64,000 nucleotides of DNA from Agelaius tricolor (lineage: Eukaryota; Chordata; Aves; Passeriformes; Icteridae), in assembly GCA_023055355.1 (NCBI GenBank), contig JALJCS010000018.1:2232001-2296000 (forward strand), read 5' to 3'. Made by a program: the position numbers and the translations under genes. This document shows, in pieces, positions 33,651 through 44,106 of the stretch. How positions within the stretch are numbered: the stretch's first letter is position 1; each line of letters opens with the position of its first letter. The notes below the pieces were generated by a model. It searched no databases. It was not told where the DNA came from and saw only the letters and a program-made list of their open reading frames with translations.

Positions 33651-34442
33651 CTGGGAGAGGCTCAGGTGTGGTATTTGCTGGGTCCCCCTTTAGTGACAAG
33701 GAGTCACCCCTTAAGTCCCCCTTTAGGACAAGGGAGGAATTCAGAATCTGACTTTATGTTTTTATTATTTTATGATATGATGTTATATTAAAGAATACTG
33801 TACTAAAACTATACTAAAGAATAGAGAAAAGATGCAAACAGAAAGCTTAACAAGATACTAATTAAAAACTTGTGAGTGCTGCCAGAGTCCCGACACAGCT
33901 GGACAGTGATTGGTCGTTAAGTAAAAACAATTCACATGAAACCAATCAAACAACCACCTGTTGGATAAACAATCTCCAACCACGTTCCAAAGCAGCAAAA
34001 CACAGGAAAAGCAATCAGATAATTATTGTTTTTCTCTTCCTCTGAGGCTTCTCAGCTTCCCAGGAAAAAAAATCCTGACAAAGAAATTTGTCCAGAAAAT
34101 ATGACAGTGACACTCAGGAGCCAGTGGTGGTGGTGCCCTGTGTGTGGTGTGGCAGTGCCATGCAGGTGGCACTGTCCCCTCTGTGCCACTCTGCCCTGAA
34201 GGGTGGGGAAAGCACAAAGCAGGAGAAGCACCAGGGGAGCTTTGGATTGGATATTAGGAACAATTTCTTCTCCAAAAGGCTTGTCCAGCATTGGAACAGC
34301 ATTTAAAAGGATTTAACAGGGATTTAAAAGGAGTATGGATGTGGCACTTGGGGACATGGTCATTGGTGGCCCTGGCAGTGCTGGGGGATGGTTGGGCTTG
34401 TTGATCTCTGAGGGTTTTTCCAACCTGAGCAGTTCCATGTCC
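33651..34442 (+). mobile_element. CR1 fragment with intact 3' end, split by an LTR
   Basis: The first 16 bases (ctgggagaggctcagg) lie at 33,651-33,666 and the element resumes at 34,119. It then follows the same CR1 sequence but continues through cctggcagtgctgggggatg to the tail near 34,442. A 446-bp LTR separates the parts. Confidence 0.88.
33667..34112 (-). mobile_element. Solo LTR, family C, nested in CR1
   Basis: On the minus strand the element reads TGTCACTG to ataccaca. The 6-bp target duplication ctcagg is perfect (33,661-33,666 and 34,113-34,118). It is a diverged relative of family B (shared gattgg, aaacaatctccaacca and cttctcagcttcccaggaaa blocks). The 6-bp duplication is typical of beta/alpha-type retroviral integrases. 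Confidence 0.93.
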
Positions 34443-35779
34443 CCCTGTGCCTCCAGGCTGGATTCCCCCTCCTGCAGCCCTGCCCATGTCCCTTCCCCGT
34501 GCTCCATCCCATCCTCCCTCTCTGTTCCCGTCCATGCAGATCCACGGGGCTCCCTCTCTGCCAGCCCCGGGGCCTCTGCTCTGCTCTGCTCAGGTCATTA
34601 CTCCTCAAATTTCCTCTTCAACTCTGGCAAACCTCCCGAGGAAGCGCAGCTCTCCAGGCAGGGAGCCTGCTCACCTCTGCCCAGGCTCCCTCCTTCCCCT
34701 GCCTCCCTCAGCCCCGCAGGTGCTGCCGAGCTGGGAATTCAGGTGTTCGCCTGGATGGCTCCCATCAGGAGCATCAAACGGGAACGGAGCACAAAAGGCA
34801 CCTGGGGGGAAATAAAAGCTCCAGGTGCATGGCTGAGAGGGCTGAGGGGGAGCAGGGCGAGGAGCAGCAGGGTTCCAGCGGGATTCCAGCGGGATTCACC
34901 CCCTCCCCTTTGGCACCAGCAGGGGCTGGGAATCACAGGATCGGGGGTGGTCTGTGCAGCTCCGTGTGAGCAGTGCCTGCCCTGCCTCAGGGCACGGATG
35001 CAGCCCTGGTGCAGCAGAGCTGGGAATCTCCGATTGCTTCCTGAGGCTGCTCCGAGCAGTGGCACCGTGGGAATTGGGAGGGGGAAGCCAGGGACAAGCT
35101 CAGTGTGGCTCTCAAAGGCTTGGCCTCGCTGGGATCGGTGCTGGAGGACTCCAAGGACGTGTCATTATCCTGTGTGGAGAGCTAGCAGATGTCTGCTGGG
35201 ATCTGTCCATCCCTTCTGACTCACATTCCCCCGGGACAGCTCTGGCTGCTGTTTCCCGTTCAGAGCTGGGAGCACACACGGATCAAACCCTCTGCAGGGC
35301 CCTGAAGCCTTTGCCAGGGAAGGGTGGCAGTGCCAGCTGCCCTTCCTACCCTGTCACGCCTTGCTGGGGTTTAGAATCCCAGATCCTGAGTGCTCACATC
35401 CAATTCCTGCAGCAGCGCCCGGGGCCTGCAGAAGGGACTCCTGCAAGGAGGCATCCAATGCTCTGAGCCACTCAGCCTCGGGCACAGCAGAGGTCACCTC
35501 ATCCCAGGACAGCTGGCCCTGTCCTGCAGCCCAGTGCCACCCCCAGCTCTGCTTCCCAGCCTCTCCTCCCCTCCCTGTGCTCCTGGATGGCCCAGCTGCT
35601 CCTCCTCCCCTCTCCCACAGCCTCCCCCACAGCCTGCTCTGACATCCCAGCGTTATTTAATGTCTGTTTTGCTGCTAGGAAATGCAGTTTGGTGGCTGGA
35701 GATGGGGAGGGAGCCACGTGAGCAGCAGCAGCAGCATCCCCACGTATACCTGCAGGCTCTCAGCCCTTCCCTGGTGCTC
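34443..35779. other. Unique non-coding DNA
   Basis: No repeat or gene was recognised. A 294-codon plus-strand frame from 34,335 starts inside CR1 and lacks any domain signature, so it is treated as chance. Confidence 0.5.
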
Positions 35780-35904
35780 CAGGGGTATGGGCCCCATAGC
35801 TTCTTTAGCTGACCCTACTAGAAAGTAACATAAAGGAAGTATGGAGGGTTTGGATTGCTCTGGTGTAGGTTTGATTCCTGCTTTTCTAAGTGCTAGGAAA
35901 TGAG
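35780..35904. pseudogene. Numt 2: mitochondrial trnI-trnQ-trnM fragment
   Basis: The segment matches the conserved vertebrate mitochondrial IQM tRNA cluster. The first ~39 bases are the reverse complement of the 5' half of tRNA-Met (ggggtatgggcccc, ttagctgaccctact). A whole 71-nt tRNA-Gln follows at 35,819-35,889, and then the 3' end of tRNA-Ile (taggaaatgagagg). Gene order and strands agree with the vertebrate mitochondrial genome. It is short and lacks the rest of trnM and trnI, so it is a nuclear insertion and not functional. Confidence 0.88.
35819..35889 (+). pseudogene. trnQ: Numt tRNA-Gln copy
   Basis: The sequence opens tagaaagtaacataaaggaa and closes ttcctgcttttctaa, so the acceptor ends pair (tagaaa with tttcta). 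The anticodon-arm region gggtttggattgctc is altered relative to the usual gggttttgatc form. It lacks nuclear Pol III box structure and is not expected to be transcribed. Confidence 0.85.
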
Positions 35905-36661
35905 AGGCAGCCAGGGCTTGGAGCATCCTGCCTTCCAAGGGTTAATGCCAGCTGCAGAGCCCTGATTCTCCCTGTGCCTGGACAGCACTCGGGAGTGCAG
36001 TCAGCACCCCCAGAGCCCTCACCCTGCTCGCCCTGAGCTCGGCTTTCAGCACAGGGAGGACCAGGAGCAGCTTCTCCCCGATCCAGGAGCCCTGAACGTA
36101 CAGGCAGATTAATTTAGCATGAACAAAACGCTCTTGCAACACAAATGCCCTGCAGCGCCAGGGCCCTGGCTGTGCTGGGAGCGGGGCTGCCGGGTTGGAG
36201 CGGCGCTGCCCGCCCCGGGTGCAGGCAGGGATGCGGGAGCAGCAGGACAGGGTCACAGGGAGCCTGGGAGAGGGGCTGCAGGCGGTCCCTGGGGGAGCAG
36301 AGCGCGGAAATGGAGGCAGCAGGACAGGGATGCTGCCAAGAGCTGTCCCAGCGTCCCTGCCCCGGACAGATCCCGGCGGGAGGAGCCGAGCAGGGAGCGA
36401 GATCTGCCCCGGGACACGGCGGACACGGCCCGATCCGGGCTGGGAGCAGCACGGAATTGTCACTGGTACCGCGGATCCATCATCCCCCGGGCAGGGCAGG
36501 GCAGGGGGATGTGACAGCCAGCAGGCCGAGTGACACGGGACAGCGGGACCAGCCCGGCCCAGCGCCCTGTGCTGAGCTCCCCCAGCCCTGCACACACAGG
36601 GACAGGGGCCCTGGAGAACAGGAGTGGGAGGGAGGTGACCTGACAGGCTGGGAGAGCTGGG
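35905..36661. other. Unique non-coding DNA
   Basis: It is CpG-rich at 36,170-36,450 (cggcgctgcccgccccgggt, gacacggcggacacggcccg) but without a supporting exon. It is a weak candidate CpG island. Confidence 0.4.
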
Positions 36662-36958
36662 GGTGAGCAGCCTGGGGAAAGGGAAGGGCCAGGGAGAGCT
36701 CAGAGCCCCTGCCAGGGCCTGAAGGGGCTCCAGGAGAGCTGGAGAGGGACTGGGGACAAGGATGGAGGGACAGGACCCAGGGAATGGCTCCCAGTGCCAG
36801 AGGGCAGGGATGGATGGGATATTGGGAATCAGGAATTGTTCCCTGTGAGGGTGGGCAGGCCCTGGCACAGGGTGCCCAGAGCAGCTGGGGCTGCCCCTGC
36901 ATCCCTGGCAGTGCCCAAGGCTGGGCAGGGCTGGGATGCTGGGAGGTGTCCCTCTGGC
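36662..36958 (+). mobile_element. CR1 LINE fragment (arm 1 of inverted pair)
   Basis: This plus-strand CR1 runs from agcagcctggggaaagggaa through gagctggagagggactgggg and cagggtgcccagagcagctg to the ggaggtgtccct block. It then runs directly into a minus-strand CR1. Confidence 0.88.
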
Positions 36959-37320
36959 ACTGGGAGCCATTCCCTGTGTCCTGTCCCTCCATCCCTTGTC
37001 CCCAGTCTCTCTCCAGCTTTCCTGGGGCTCCTTCAGGCCCTGCAAGGCCACCCTGAGGTCCCCCCAAAGCTTCTCCTGTGCAGGTGAACGATGGCAGCTG
37101 TGCCAGCCTTTCCTCCCAGCAGAGCTGCTCCATCCCTCTGCTCATCCTGGAGCCTCCTCTGGCCTGGCTCCAGCAGCTCCAGCTCCTGCCTGTGCTGGCC
37201 CAGGGCTGGGGCAGCTCTGCAGGTGGGGAATCACCTGAGCACAGGGACAGATTTTATCGAGGTCTCCTCTCTTCTCCAGGCTGAAGAGGTTCCTCAAGCC
37301 ACTCCTCATCACAGAGATGC
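36955..37320 (-). mobile_element. CR1 LINE fragment (arm 2 of inverted pair)
   Basis: The minus-strand CR1 begins at ctggcactgggagccattcc and continues through cctggctccagcagctccag to the cctctcttctccaggctgaa region farther upstream in the element. About 230 bp are complementary to arm 1, so a stem is possible. Confidence 0.88.
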
Positions 37321-38805
37321 TGCACACCGCTTTCAATCCCCTTTTTCCTGTTGCCCAGGAGAGGAAATTCCTTTTTGACCCATCATGAGTTCATTTCCCA
37401 GCGAGTCTGATGAGGGACATTGCCCAAAACCTTTTGCCAATCCCTGCAGATCCTCTTGGGCAGATCCCCCTGTGCCCATAGAAAAAAAAAAAGAAAGAAA
37501 ATTTGGGAATGGAATGACTCCAACCAAATGGATTGGGATGAAATGAGGTGCAGTGAAAGGGACTTGATCCCTTCAATGAACATTCATGGATTCTTGATGC
37601 CCAATTTCCTTCCCCACTCAGGGAAGGAAATTTTCCCCATTAGAACCCATTTACTCATGTACCCAACAGCTCCATTTCTATTTTCCTGACACAGAGTCTG
37701 ACCCAGTGCTCTGTGAGGCTCCACATCCCATTTAATCCTTACAAAACCCCACACAGCCCCCTCAGGCCACATTTGATCCCTTCCCTCCCTTTGCCACCGA
37801 GCCCATTTCCACACTGGGTTTTCCATCAGCAGATGGGAAATATCATCTTTTCTTTCTGCACCATTCTTGGGGTGAATCTCCCTGCTTCTGGCAATTAGCT
37901 CCTATTCACACCATCAATTTGCTCTAAATTCCCTCTCCTGATGGCAATTCCATCAGAATCAATTCCTTTGATTCCCAAAATCAACCTGCAGTGGTACCTG
38001 AGGCTCAGCCTGCCTCGGGGACCCCACCAGCCCCATTTGCTCCCTCTTTCCCCTCTCTCTTTCATTTCCTTCCTGCCTCTCCAGCTGAGTTCTCCCCCTC
38101 CCTCTCTTGCTGGGCCTGGCTTTGTCTCCTGCCAGCCCTGGTGTTTTCCTGGGATTTACAGCCTGGCTGTGTTCTCAATTAGCAGGTTCCTTCCAGCTTT
38201 TATGGCTTCCGAGTCACAACATTTCCAAGGCTGTGGCAACATATTAGAGACTGCAGATGTAAAATAGGTATTAAAATAGGAATTAACTGCACTGAGATCT
38301 CCTCAGCCTCCAAATTCCCAGCTCCTGGGAAGGCTCCACGAGCCTTGGAGGCAGATGTGGCTTCAGACCAGGCTCTCTAAATTACTTTTCCTGGAGCATC
38401 CCAAGGAACAAAATCCTTCCTGCCTTTCACCTCCTACCTTGGACACTTCTCTTGCATCCAGTTGGAAATAAAGGTCCTTCCAACCCTCCCCTGCTCTTGC
38501 CTCCTCCTCCTCCTGCAGCTCCTCAGGAGCTGGGCCAGGCTGGAGAGCCCTCCCTGGTCAGGTTCAGCCCTTTCCCAGGACAGATCCCCTCTGGGATAGC
38601 TGGAGCATGGTGGGAGCAGGAATTGTTTTGTGGATGGAAACAGCCCAGCCACCTGCAGAACTGGGATGAAACATCCTGGAGCAAGGGCTGGCTCCCAGGG
38701 GGGAGCTTTGGGATGCCAGACTGGAATTTTGGGCATCCAGGACCCTCTGATGGGACACTGCTGATGGCTTGGGGTGTGATTCCTGAGCTGGAACATCAGG
38801 GCTGC
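37321..38805. other. Unique, pyrimidine-rich DNA
   Basis: No gene is seen. The plus strand is T/C-rich for about 500 bp (37,700-38,180). A short A-run with aaagaaagaaaa lies at 37,481-37,500. Confidence 0.5.
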
Positions 38806-39215
38806 TCTGGGGAGGGTTTGGCTTGGAAAGGCACTCCTGGGGCTCTCCCCACTCTGGGAATTTGGTTTGGAAAGGCATCTCTGGGTCTCTCCTCATTTCT
38901 GGGAATTTGGTTTGGAAAGGCATCTCTGGGTCTCTCCTCATTCCTGGAATTTAGTTTGGAATGGCATTCCTGGGGCTCTCCTCATTCCCAGAATTTGGCT
39001 TCTTAAGATGTCCCAGGGTCTCTCCTCATTTCTGGAATTTTGCTTGGAAAGACATCTCTGGGGCTTTCCTCATTCCTAGAATTTGGCTTCTTAAGGCATC
39101 CCTGGGGCTCTCCCCACTCTGGGAATTTTGCTTGGAAAGGCTCCCCTGGGTCTCTCTGCCCATTCCTGGAATTTGGCTCGTTAAGGCACCCCTGGGGCTG
39201 TCCCACTCCGGGAAT
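38806..39215. repeat. Minisatellite, about 46-bp unit, 9 copies
   Basis: The unit is ggaatttggtttggaaaggc followed by atctctgggtctctcctcat. Two variant classes (cttggaaa and cttcttaagg) alternate in the right half. Confidence 0.93.
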
Positions 39216-39442
39216 TCTCTCTCACTCTCCAGAGCCCTCTCTGGGTCTCCCTGCAGCCCCTGCCGGTCCCTCCCGAGCTGCCAGGCTGAGCCCAGCCCTG
39301 CTGCCTCTCCTCTCTCCTCTCCATTACTGGCTCAGGAAATGAAACCCAACATCCCTCAGGAAAAGCCTGGGAACTCGCTCAGCTCCCCCCGCTGCAGCCG
39401 GGGCCAGGAGGAGCGTTTGGAGAGGAGATGAAGCCGGGGGAC
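39216..39442. other. Unique spacer
   Basis: No feature was recognised. Confidence 0.4.
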
Positions 39443-39811
39443 ATCACAGGGAGGGGTTGGGGTGGGGAAGGAGCCGCTGCCAGGTCCATTCACACCTGAG
39501 CGAGCTGGAGCCGCTTGGTGACCCCGAACTGCAGAGCAAACAGGGTGGGAAGGATGGGCAGCAGCAGAGCCTGGCCCAGCTCCGTGTGGGGGACAAGAAA
39601 TTGTCCCCTTGTGCCTTGGAGCTCGACTCAAAGCCAAGCAGGACAAAACTCAGGAGTTGTGCCCCACAGCAGAGCCAAGCCAATGAATGCAGTTGTAATT
39701 TCTCAATTACAATCAGGGAAGCGTCCATGGGTGTGATTCCTGAGCAGGGGGGTCAGGACGTGGCAGAAATGGGAATTCCCTCCTTGGCAAGGTGGGTGGC
39801 AGGAGCAGCAG
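39443..39811. repeat. Direct duplication, copy 1 (about 369 bp)
   Basis: The copy starts atcacagggaggggttgggg and ends gtggcaggagcagcag. It aligns to 41,184-41,546 with about 95% identity by eye. Copy 1 contains a short extra tctcaatt near 39,703. Its ends lack TG/CA and no target duplication is visible, so it is not a standard LTR pair. Confidence 0.92.
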
Positions 39812-41183
39812 GCTGGAGCTGTGGCTTGGCTGGAGCCATGTGGACATCAGGAATGCTGGGGAATGTCTGCGGGTGTTTGCTCTGCTCCCAAGGCGCTCCA
39901 AAGAATAATAGCACTGATCTTGGAGGGATTTCAAGCAGCTGAAATTAGAATGAATGCTGTTTTTAATTTGGACTAACGAGCTTAAAGAGCAAAATGAAAG
40001 ACTCCCAGCAATTTTGCAGAGTCAAGACACTTAACACGAAGCCGGGGAACATCAGAATGTGATCTTTGCAATGTTTCCCATCTGATCGGCAGAAAGAGCA
40101 AACAAGCCCCAGTGTTTGAGTCAGATTAAATGGTTAATTATTACTGCTATTGTTGAACTCTGACAGTGTGGCAAATCAGTGATGGATGGCAGAGAAACGA
40201 AGCTGGGCTGGCTGGGAGCAGCCTGCAGTGCCGGGGGAGCTCAGCGCGCTCCGGGGGCTGGCAGTGTCACAGCTGGAATTGTCAGGGTCACCCCCTCCTC
40301 CGGGGACACAGGCACCTTCAAATGGGCCTGGCTGGAGGGGGGCATGGCCCGGGGGGGAGCCATGGGGTGAGTGTGAATGAAAACCCCAAAGATGAGGAAT
40401 ACCTGCGTTTGTTGGGGTGCTCCCTGCTCAGCAAAGCTCTGTCTGTGGCACAAAACCCCCGAGGGATTTGCTGGATGCTGACATTGTCCCTGAGCAGCCT
40501 CTCTGGGACTGAGGTAAAATTAAAACTCCTCCTGCTTTGCCCTAGCAGACTCTGGGGTTTGTTGGGAGAGCATCTGGCCAGATTATCTTAAAAAAAAAAA
40601 AGTGCAATTACAACAGCGGTGAGGTGCAAAAAGGAAAATAAATGTCCCCAGCTGTGCCACAAAGGCTGTTGATGTGACAGCCCCTGTGCCAGCTCCTAAT
40701 TTCTGAGAACCAGGTCTGTGCAGCTGCTGCTTGAACTCCATCCCACAAGGGGGAAAATGAAGGGCTCTGAGGGCTTGGTGATGATGCTGCCCACAGAGGG
40801 ACCTCAGGTGCTGACCCACAGTGTCACAGTGTCACCCTCAACAGTGTCATCCCCTGGATGATGCTCCCACACTGCTCCAGCCAGCAATTTAATTGTTTTT
40901 CCTGTAGAGCTGAGTTAAGCCTGGCAGGAACATCCAGCACTTTCAACTTTCAACCAGGCCTTGATGGTGCCTCTCATCACCTTTCAGTGGAGGTTTCCAG
41001 CTTAATTTGTTGCAAAGAAAACCTTTAAAATAAAGGTTTCAAATAAACCTCAGTGTTTCAGGTGGACACCAACATTCCAAGGGTTTTCCAGCTTGCCAGG
41101 ACAGTGGTGCTGGGGTGAGATGAACTTCCAGGTGTTTGGGGAGCTTGGATAACGCCCTGATCACATCCCAGAGGCTCCTTGGG
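39812..41183. other. Unique DNA between the two duplicates, with a candidate conserved block
   Basis: The block 39,950-40,165 is AT-rich and repeat-free (ggactaacgagcttaaagag, acacttaacacgaagc, gattaaatggttaattatta). It resembles a conserved non-coding element. No gene is seen. Confidence 0.45.
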
Positions 41184-41546
41184 ATCACAGGGAGGTGTTG
41201 GGGTGGGGAAGGAGCCGCTGCCAGGTCCATTCACACCTGAGCGAGGCTGGAGCCGCTTGGTGACCCCGAACTGCAGAGCAAACAGGGTGGGAAGGATGGG
41301 CAGCAGCAGAGCCTGGCCCAGCTCCGTGTGGGGGGACAAGAAATTGTCCCCTTGTCCCTTGGAGCTTCACTCGAAGCCAAGCAGGACAAAATTCAGGAGT
41401 TGTGCCCCACAGCAGAGCCAAGCCAGTGAATGCAGCTGTAATTACAATCAGGGAAGCATCCGTGGGTGTGATTCCTGAGGAGGGGGGTCAGGACGTGGCA
41501 GAAATGGGAATTCCCTCCTTGGCAAGGTGGGTGGCAGGAGCAGCAG
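41184..41546. repeat. Direct duplication, copy 2 (about 363 bp)
   Basis: This is the second copy of 39,443-39,811 in the same orientation, 1.74 kb downstream. The flanks on both sides differ, so the event copied only this segment. Confidence 0.92.
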
Positions 41547-41730
41547 ACAATGCCCCCTGGCATTTCTGTCAGGGTGGGGAGGAGGCACATCCTGATTTCT
41601 TGTAACAAAGATCCTTCCCTTCCCTCCCAGCTCCATCCACATCCCTTGTCCTTCCCTCTCCTGAACTCTCCCTTTTCCAAACACTGCCCAGGAAGCAGAG
41701 AGTGCCCGGGCACGGGGCAGAGGGAGGGAC
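41547..41730. other. Unique spacer with LTR target site
   Basis: The last six bases, agggac (41,725-41,730), are the left target duplication of the LTR that follows. Confidence 0.6.
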
Positions 41731-42104
41731 TGTGACCGTGCTCACAGGGGTCTGAGGATGAGGGAAGAGATGAGGATCTGACTCCATGTTTCAGAAGGCT
41801 GATTTATTATTTTATGATATATATTATATTAAAACTATACCAAAAGAGTAGAAGAAAAGGTTTCATCATAGAAATAGAATAGCAAAGAATGATAACAAAG
41901 GTTTGTGGCTTGGCTCTCTGTCCAAGTCAGCTGGGCTCTGATTGACCATTAATTAGAAACAACCACATGAGCCCAATCCCAGATGCACCTGTTGCATTCC
42001 ACAGCAGCAGATAACCATTGGTTACATTTTGTTCCTGAGGCCTCTCAGCTTCTCAGGAGGAAAGATCCCAAGGAAAGGGTTTTTCATTAAAGATGTCTGC
42101 AACA
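41731..42104 (-). mobile_element. Solo LTR, family A, 374 bp
   Basis: On the minus strand it reads TGTTGCAGACAT to GGTCACA, with ends TG/CA and a perfect 6-bp target duplication agggac (41,725-41,730; 42,105-42,110). It includes a CCAAT-type site (gattgaccattaatt on the plus strand), a TATA-like run (atgatatatattatatta) and a poly-A signal (ttatt on the plus strand). Family A has a second copy at 61,660-62,044. No coding part remains. Confidence 0.95.
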
Positions 42105-42638
42105 AGGGACATGCCCGGAGCTGGGCCCTTCCTTCCCACCTTGGGCAGAGTCCCTGCCATGGGCACTGTGCCCGTTCCAGCTGCCAGGCCGATGCAGAAG
42201 CGGCTCCATCCTCCCTGGCTGCCCTCCCTCCCTCATTCCCAAGCCCTCCTCCAGCCAGGGTGGGTGGAGGAGCCTCCTTCCCGCCCCCATCCTGTGCGAG
42301 GAGCATCAAGGTGAGGATGGGGAGCGGGGTGGGACCTGCCAGGCTCTCAGGGCCAGCAGGGATTGAAACAATCCAATTTAGCCGCTGCTGCTCCCAGGGA
42401 CATGAATAATGGGAAGTTGATGCTAAACTGGAGCCATAATTTTCATACCAGTGCAAACAGATCCAAATTGTGATAAAAGGTTTTCATCTGCCGAGGCTTG
42501 GAGAGGCCCCCGCGCGCTGATTTACGGCGCCTCTTAATGTCGCATCTGACAGCACTTTGCAAACAAAATGTTCTGCCCATAAACTCCCAGACAGGGACTT
42601 GGGGAGCCTGGGGGAGGGGGAGGGGGTGAGGGGGTGCT
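42105..42638. other. Unique DNA with a strong candidate conserved block
   Basis: The block 42,380-42,575 is repeat-free and rich in developmental-type cores (catgaataatggg, gccataattttcatacc, ttgtgataaaagg, tgatttacggcgcctcttaa). It is cut off by a CR1 insertion at 42,640. No gene is seen. Confidence 0.5.
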
Positions 42639-42639
42639 G

Positions 42640-43120
42640 CTGGGACACTGAGATGCTGGAGCTCATCCAGAGGAGGCAGCAAGGCTGGTGAGGGGCTGGG
42701 AACACAGACCCTGTGAGGAACGTTTGAAGGAGTTGGGGTTGTTCAGCCTGGAGAAGAGGAGGCTCAGAGGTGCCCTTATTGCTCTCTACACCTTCCTGAA
42801 GGGAGGTTACAGACAGGTGGGGTCGGTCTCTCCCACCAGGCAGCACTGACAGAACCAGAGGACACAGACTCCAGCTCCAGCAGGGAAGGGATAGGTTGGA
42901 AATTAGGAAGCAATTTTTCACCAAAAGAATAATAAAGTACTGGAATGCTCTCCCCAGGGAGGTGGTGGAATCACCATCTCTGGGTGTGTTTAAAAAAAGC
43001 CTGGACATGGCACTGGGTGCTTCAGTCTGGGTGAGGTGTGAGGGCATAGGTTGGACTCAATGATCTTAGAGGTCTCTTCCAACCTCATCATTCTGTGATT
43101 CTGTGTGTCTGTGAGTCTTT
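42640..43120 (+). mobile_element. CR1 LINE 3' end, about 480 bp, best preserved in the window
   Basis: It runs continuously from gctggagctcatccagagga through ttcagcctggagaagaggag and the aggttggaaattaggaagca block. It ends ttccaacctcatcattctgt followed by tandem tgtgattctgtg, the CR1-type 8-bp 3' repeat. It is truncated at the 5' side, the usual CR1 outcome. It lacks ORF2, so it was mobilised by another copy's reverse transcriptase. Confidence 0.95.
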
Positions 43121-43462
43121 GTGACTCTGTGTTTCCCAGTTTTCCCACCAGGGCAGCCAGAGAGGCTGTGGAAGGTGAGGCCGAAGGCAAAGCAGCCAGG
43201 CTTGGGAGGCTCCAAGGAAAGCATCCATCTCCTGCTGCCCACATCCATGGCCGTGTGTCCAAATGACAGTTCCCATCCCAGAGGGGATGTCCCCAGCCAG
43301 CAGGAGCAGGGAATTGGCTGCTGTGGCTGGGAGCATCCATGGCTTGGCAGGGCCACGCTGCCCTTGTGTGCCTCCTCCCCTGGGAACTGAGCACCAGCAG
43401 GTCTCCTTGGGGAGTCCATGCTGGCATTCAGTCAGATGGATCCTTCCATTCTGGATGACGCC
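43121..43462. other. Unique non-coding DNA
   Basis: No feature was recognised. Confidence 0.45.
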
Positions 43463-43834
43463 TGTAGGAGCATTGGGGGTAGGATGGTCGGAATGGATGG
43501 AGAGCAGAGATCTCTGCAGCCAGGTCAGGAATTTGGGGTTTATTGCAAAGGACCTGGGGGCAGGGCCCTGCTGGGAGCTGCCAGGCACAGCTCAGAGCAG
43601 GACTGAGAGAAGAGAGGGGGAGAGAGGATGAGAGGGTAAGAGAGTAAAAGGGGTAAGAATGTAAAGGGGTAAAAGAATAAATGGGGTAAGAGAGCGAGGT
43701 TCCCGTTACAATACAATAAATGATCTTCTGTGTTGAATATTCTCATTCTCACTAACCAATCCAGTCCAAGATACAAATCCTACAGCATTTACATACAGCC
43801 TATAAGAATCATTACATTACCATACTGTGTTACA
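43463..43834 (-). mobile_element. Retroviral 3' LTR, family E, minus orientation
   Basis: Sense ends are TGTAACACAG and gctcctaca. A poly-A signal aataaa (reverse complement at 43,539-43,544) precedes the U5-like end. A degenerate ggtaagagagtaaaa tandem (43,630-43,695) has grown inside it. Internal retroviral sequence is attached at 43,835, so this is a 3' end and not a solo LTR. Confidence 0.85.
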
Positions 43835-44106
43835 TTTTAAACCCTAAAAACTCCTCTTTGGGCCCCTCTGCCAAGCTGGCAGGGTCTGCTCTGACCCTTG
43901 GAGCTGCCTGCAAGCAGAGGGTGTTGTTCCATCCAAAGGGGATCACCTTCAGCTGGCCACACCATTGTTTTCCAGTTGTTCAGTAACTGAGGGATCTCAA
44001 AGCTTGCTTTCATTTCAATCTCACTTATAGTTTCTACATTCCCAAAATCTTTTGCCAGACAATCACATTTATAAGGCTTTCCTGTTTCATCTTCCCCAAC
44101 AATGCC
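43835..44106 (-). pseudogene. Retroviral 3' internal remnant, family E
   Basis: This sequence abuts the LTR and is shared with 46,393-46,654. A frame running toward the LTR (motif GKPYKCDCLAKDF) ends close to it. A purine-rich ccaaagaggagttt in the sense orientation, just before the LTR, could be the polypurine tract. The product cannot be assigned. The 5' remainder of the provirus is missing. Confidence 0.6.

Noticed and set aside
34335..35219. 294-codon plus-strand frame
   Set aside because: It starts inside a CR1 tail and has no signal peptide, domain or splice context. GC-rich DNA readily gives such frames.
35819..35889. Functional nuclear tRNA-Gln gene
   Set aside because: The sequence is mitochondrial in form, flanked by mitochondrial trnM and trnI pieces, and the anticodon arm is altered.
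36114..37051. 369-codon minus-strand frame
   Set aside because: Much of it is CR1 sequence (both arms of the inverted pair) and the rest lacks protein features.
39443..41546. Idea that the two 365-bp copies are the LTRs of one element
   Set aside because: The ends are not TG/CA, flanking target duplications are absent, and the interval lacks retroviral genes.
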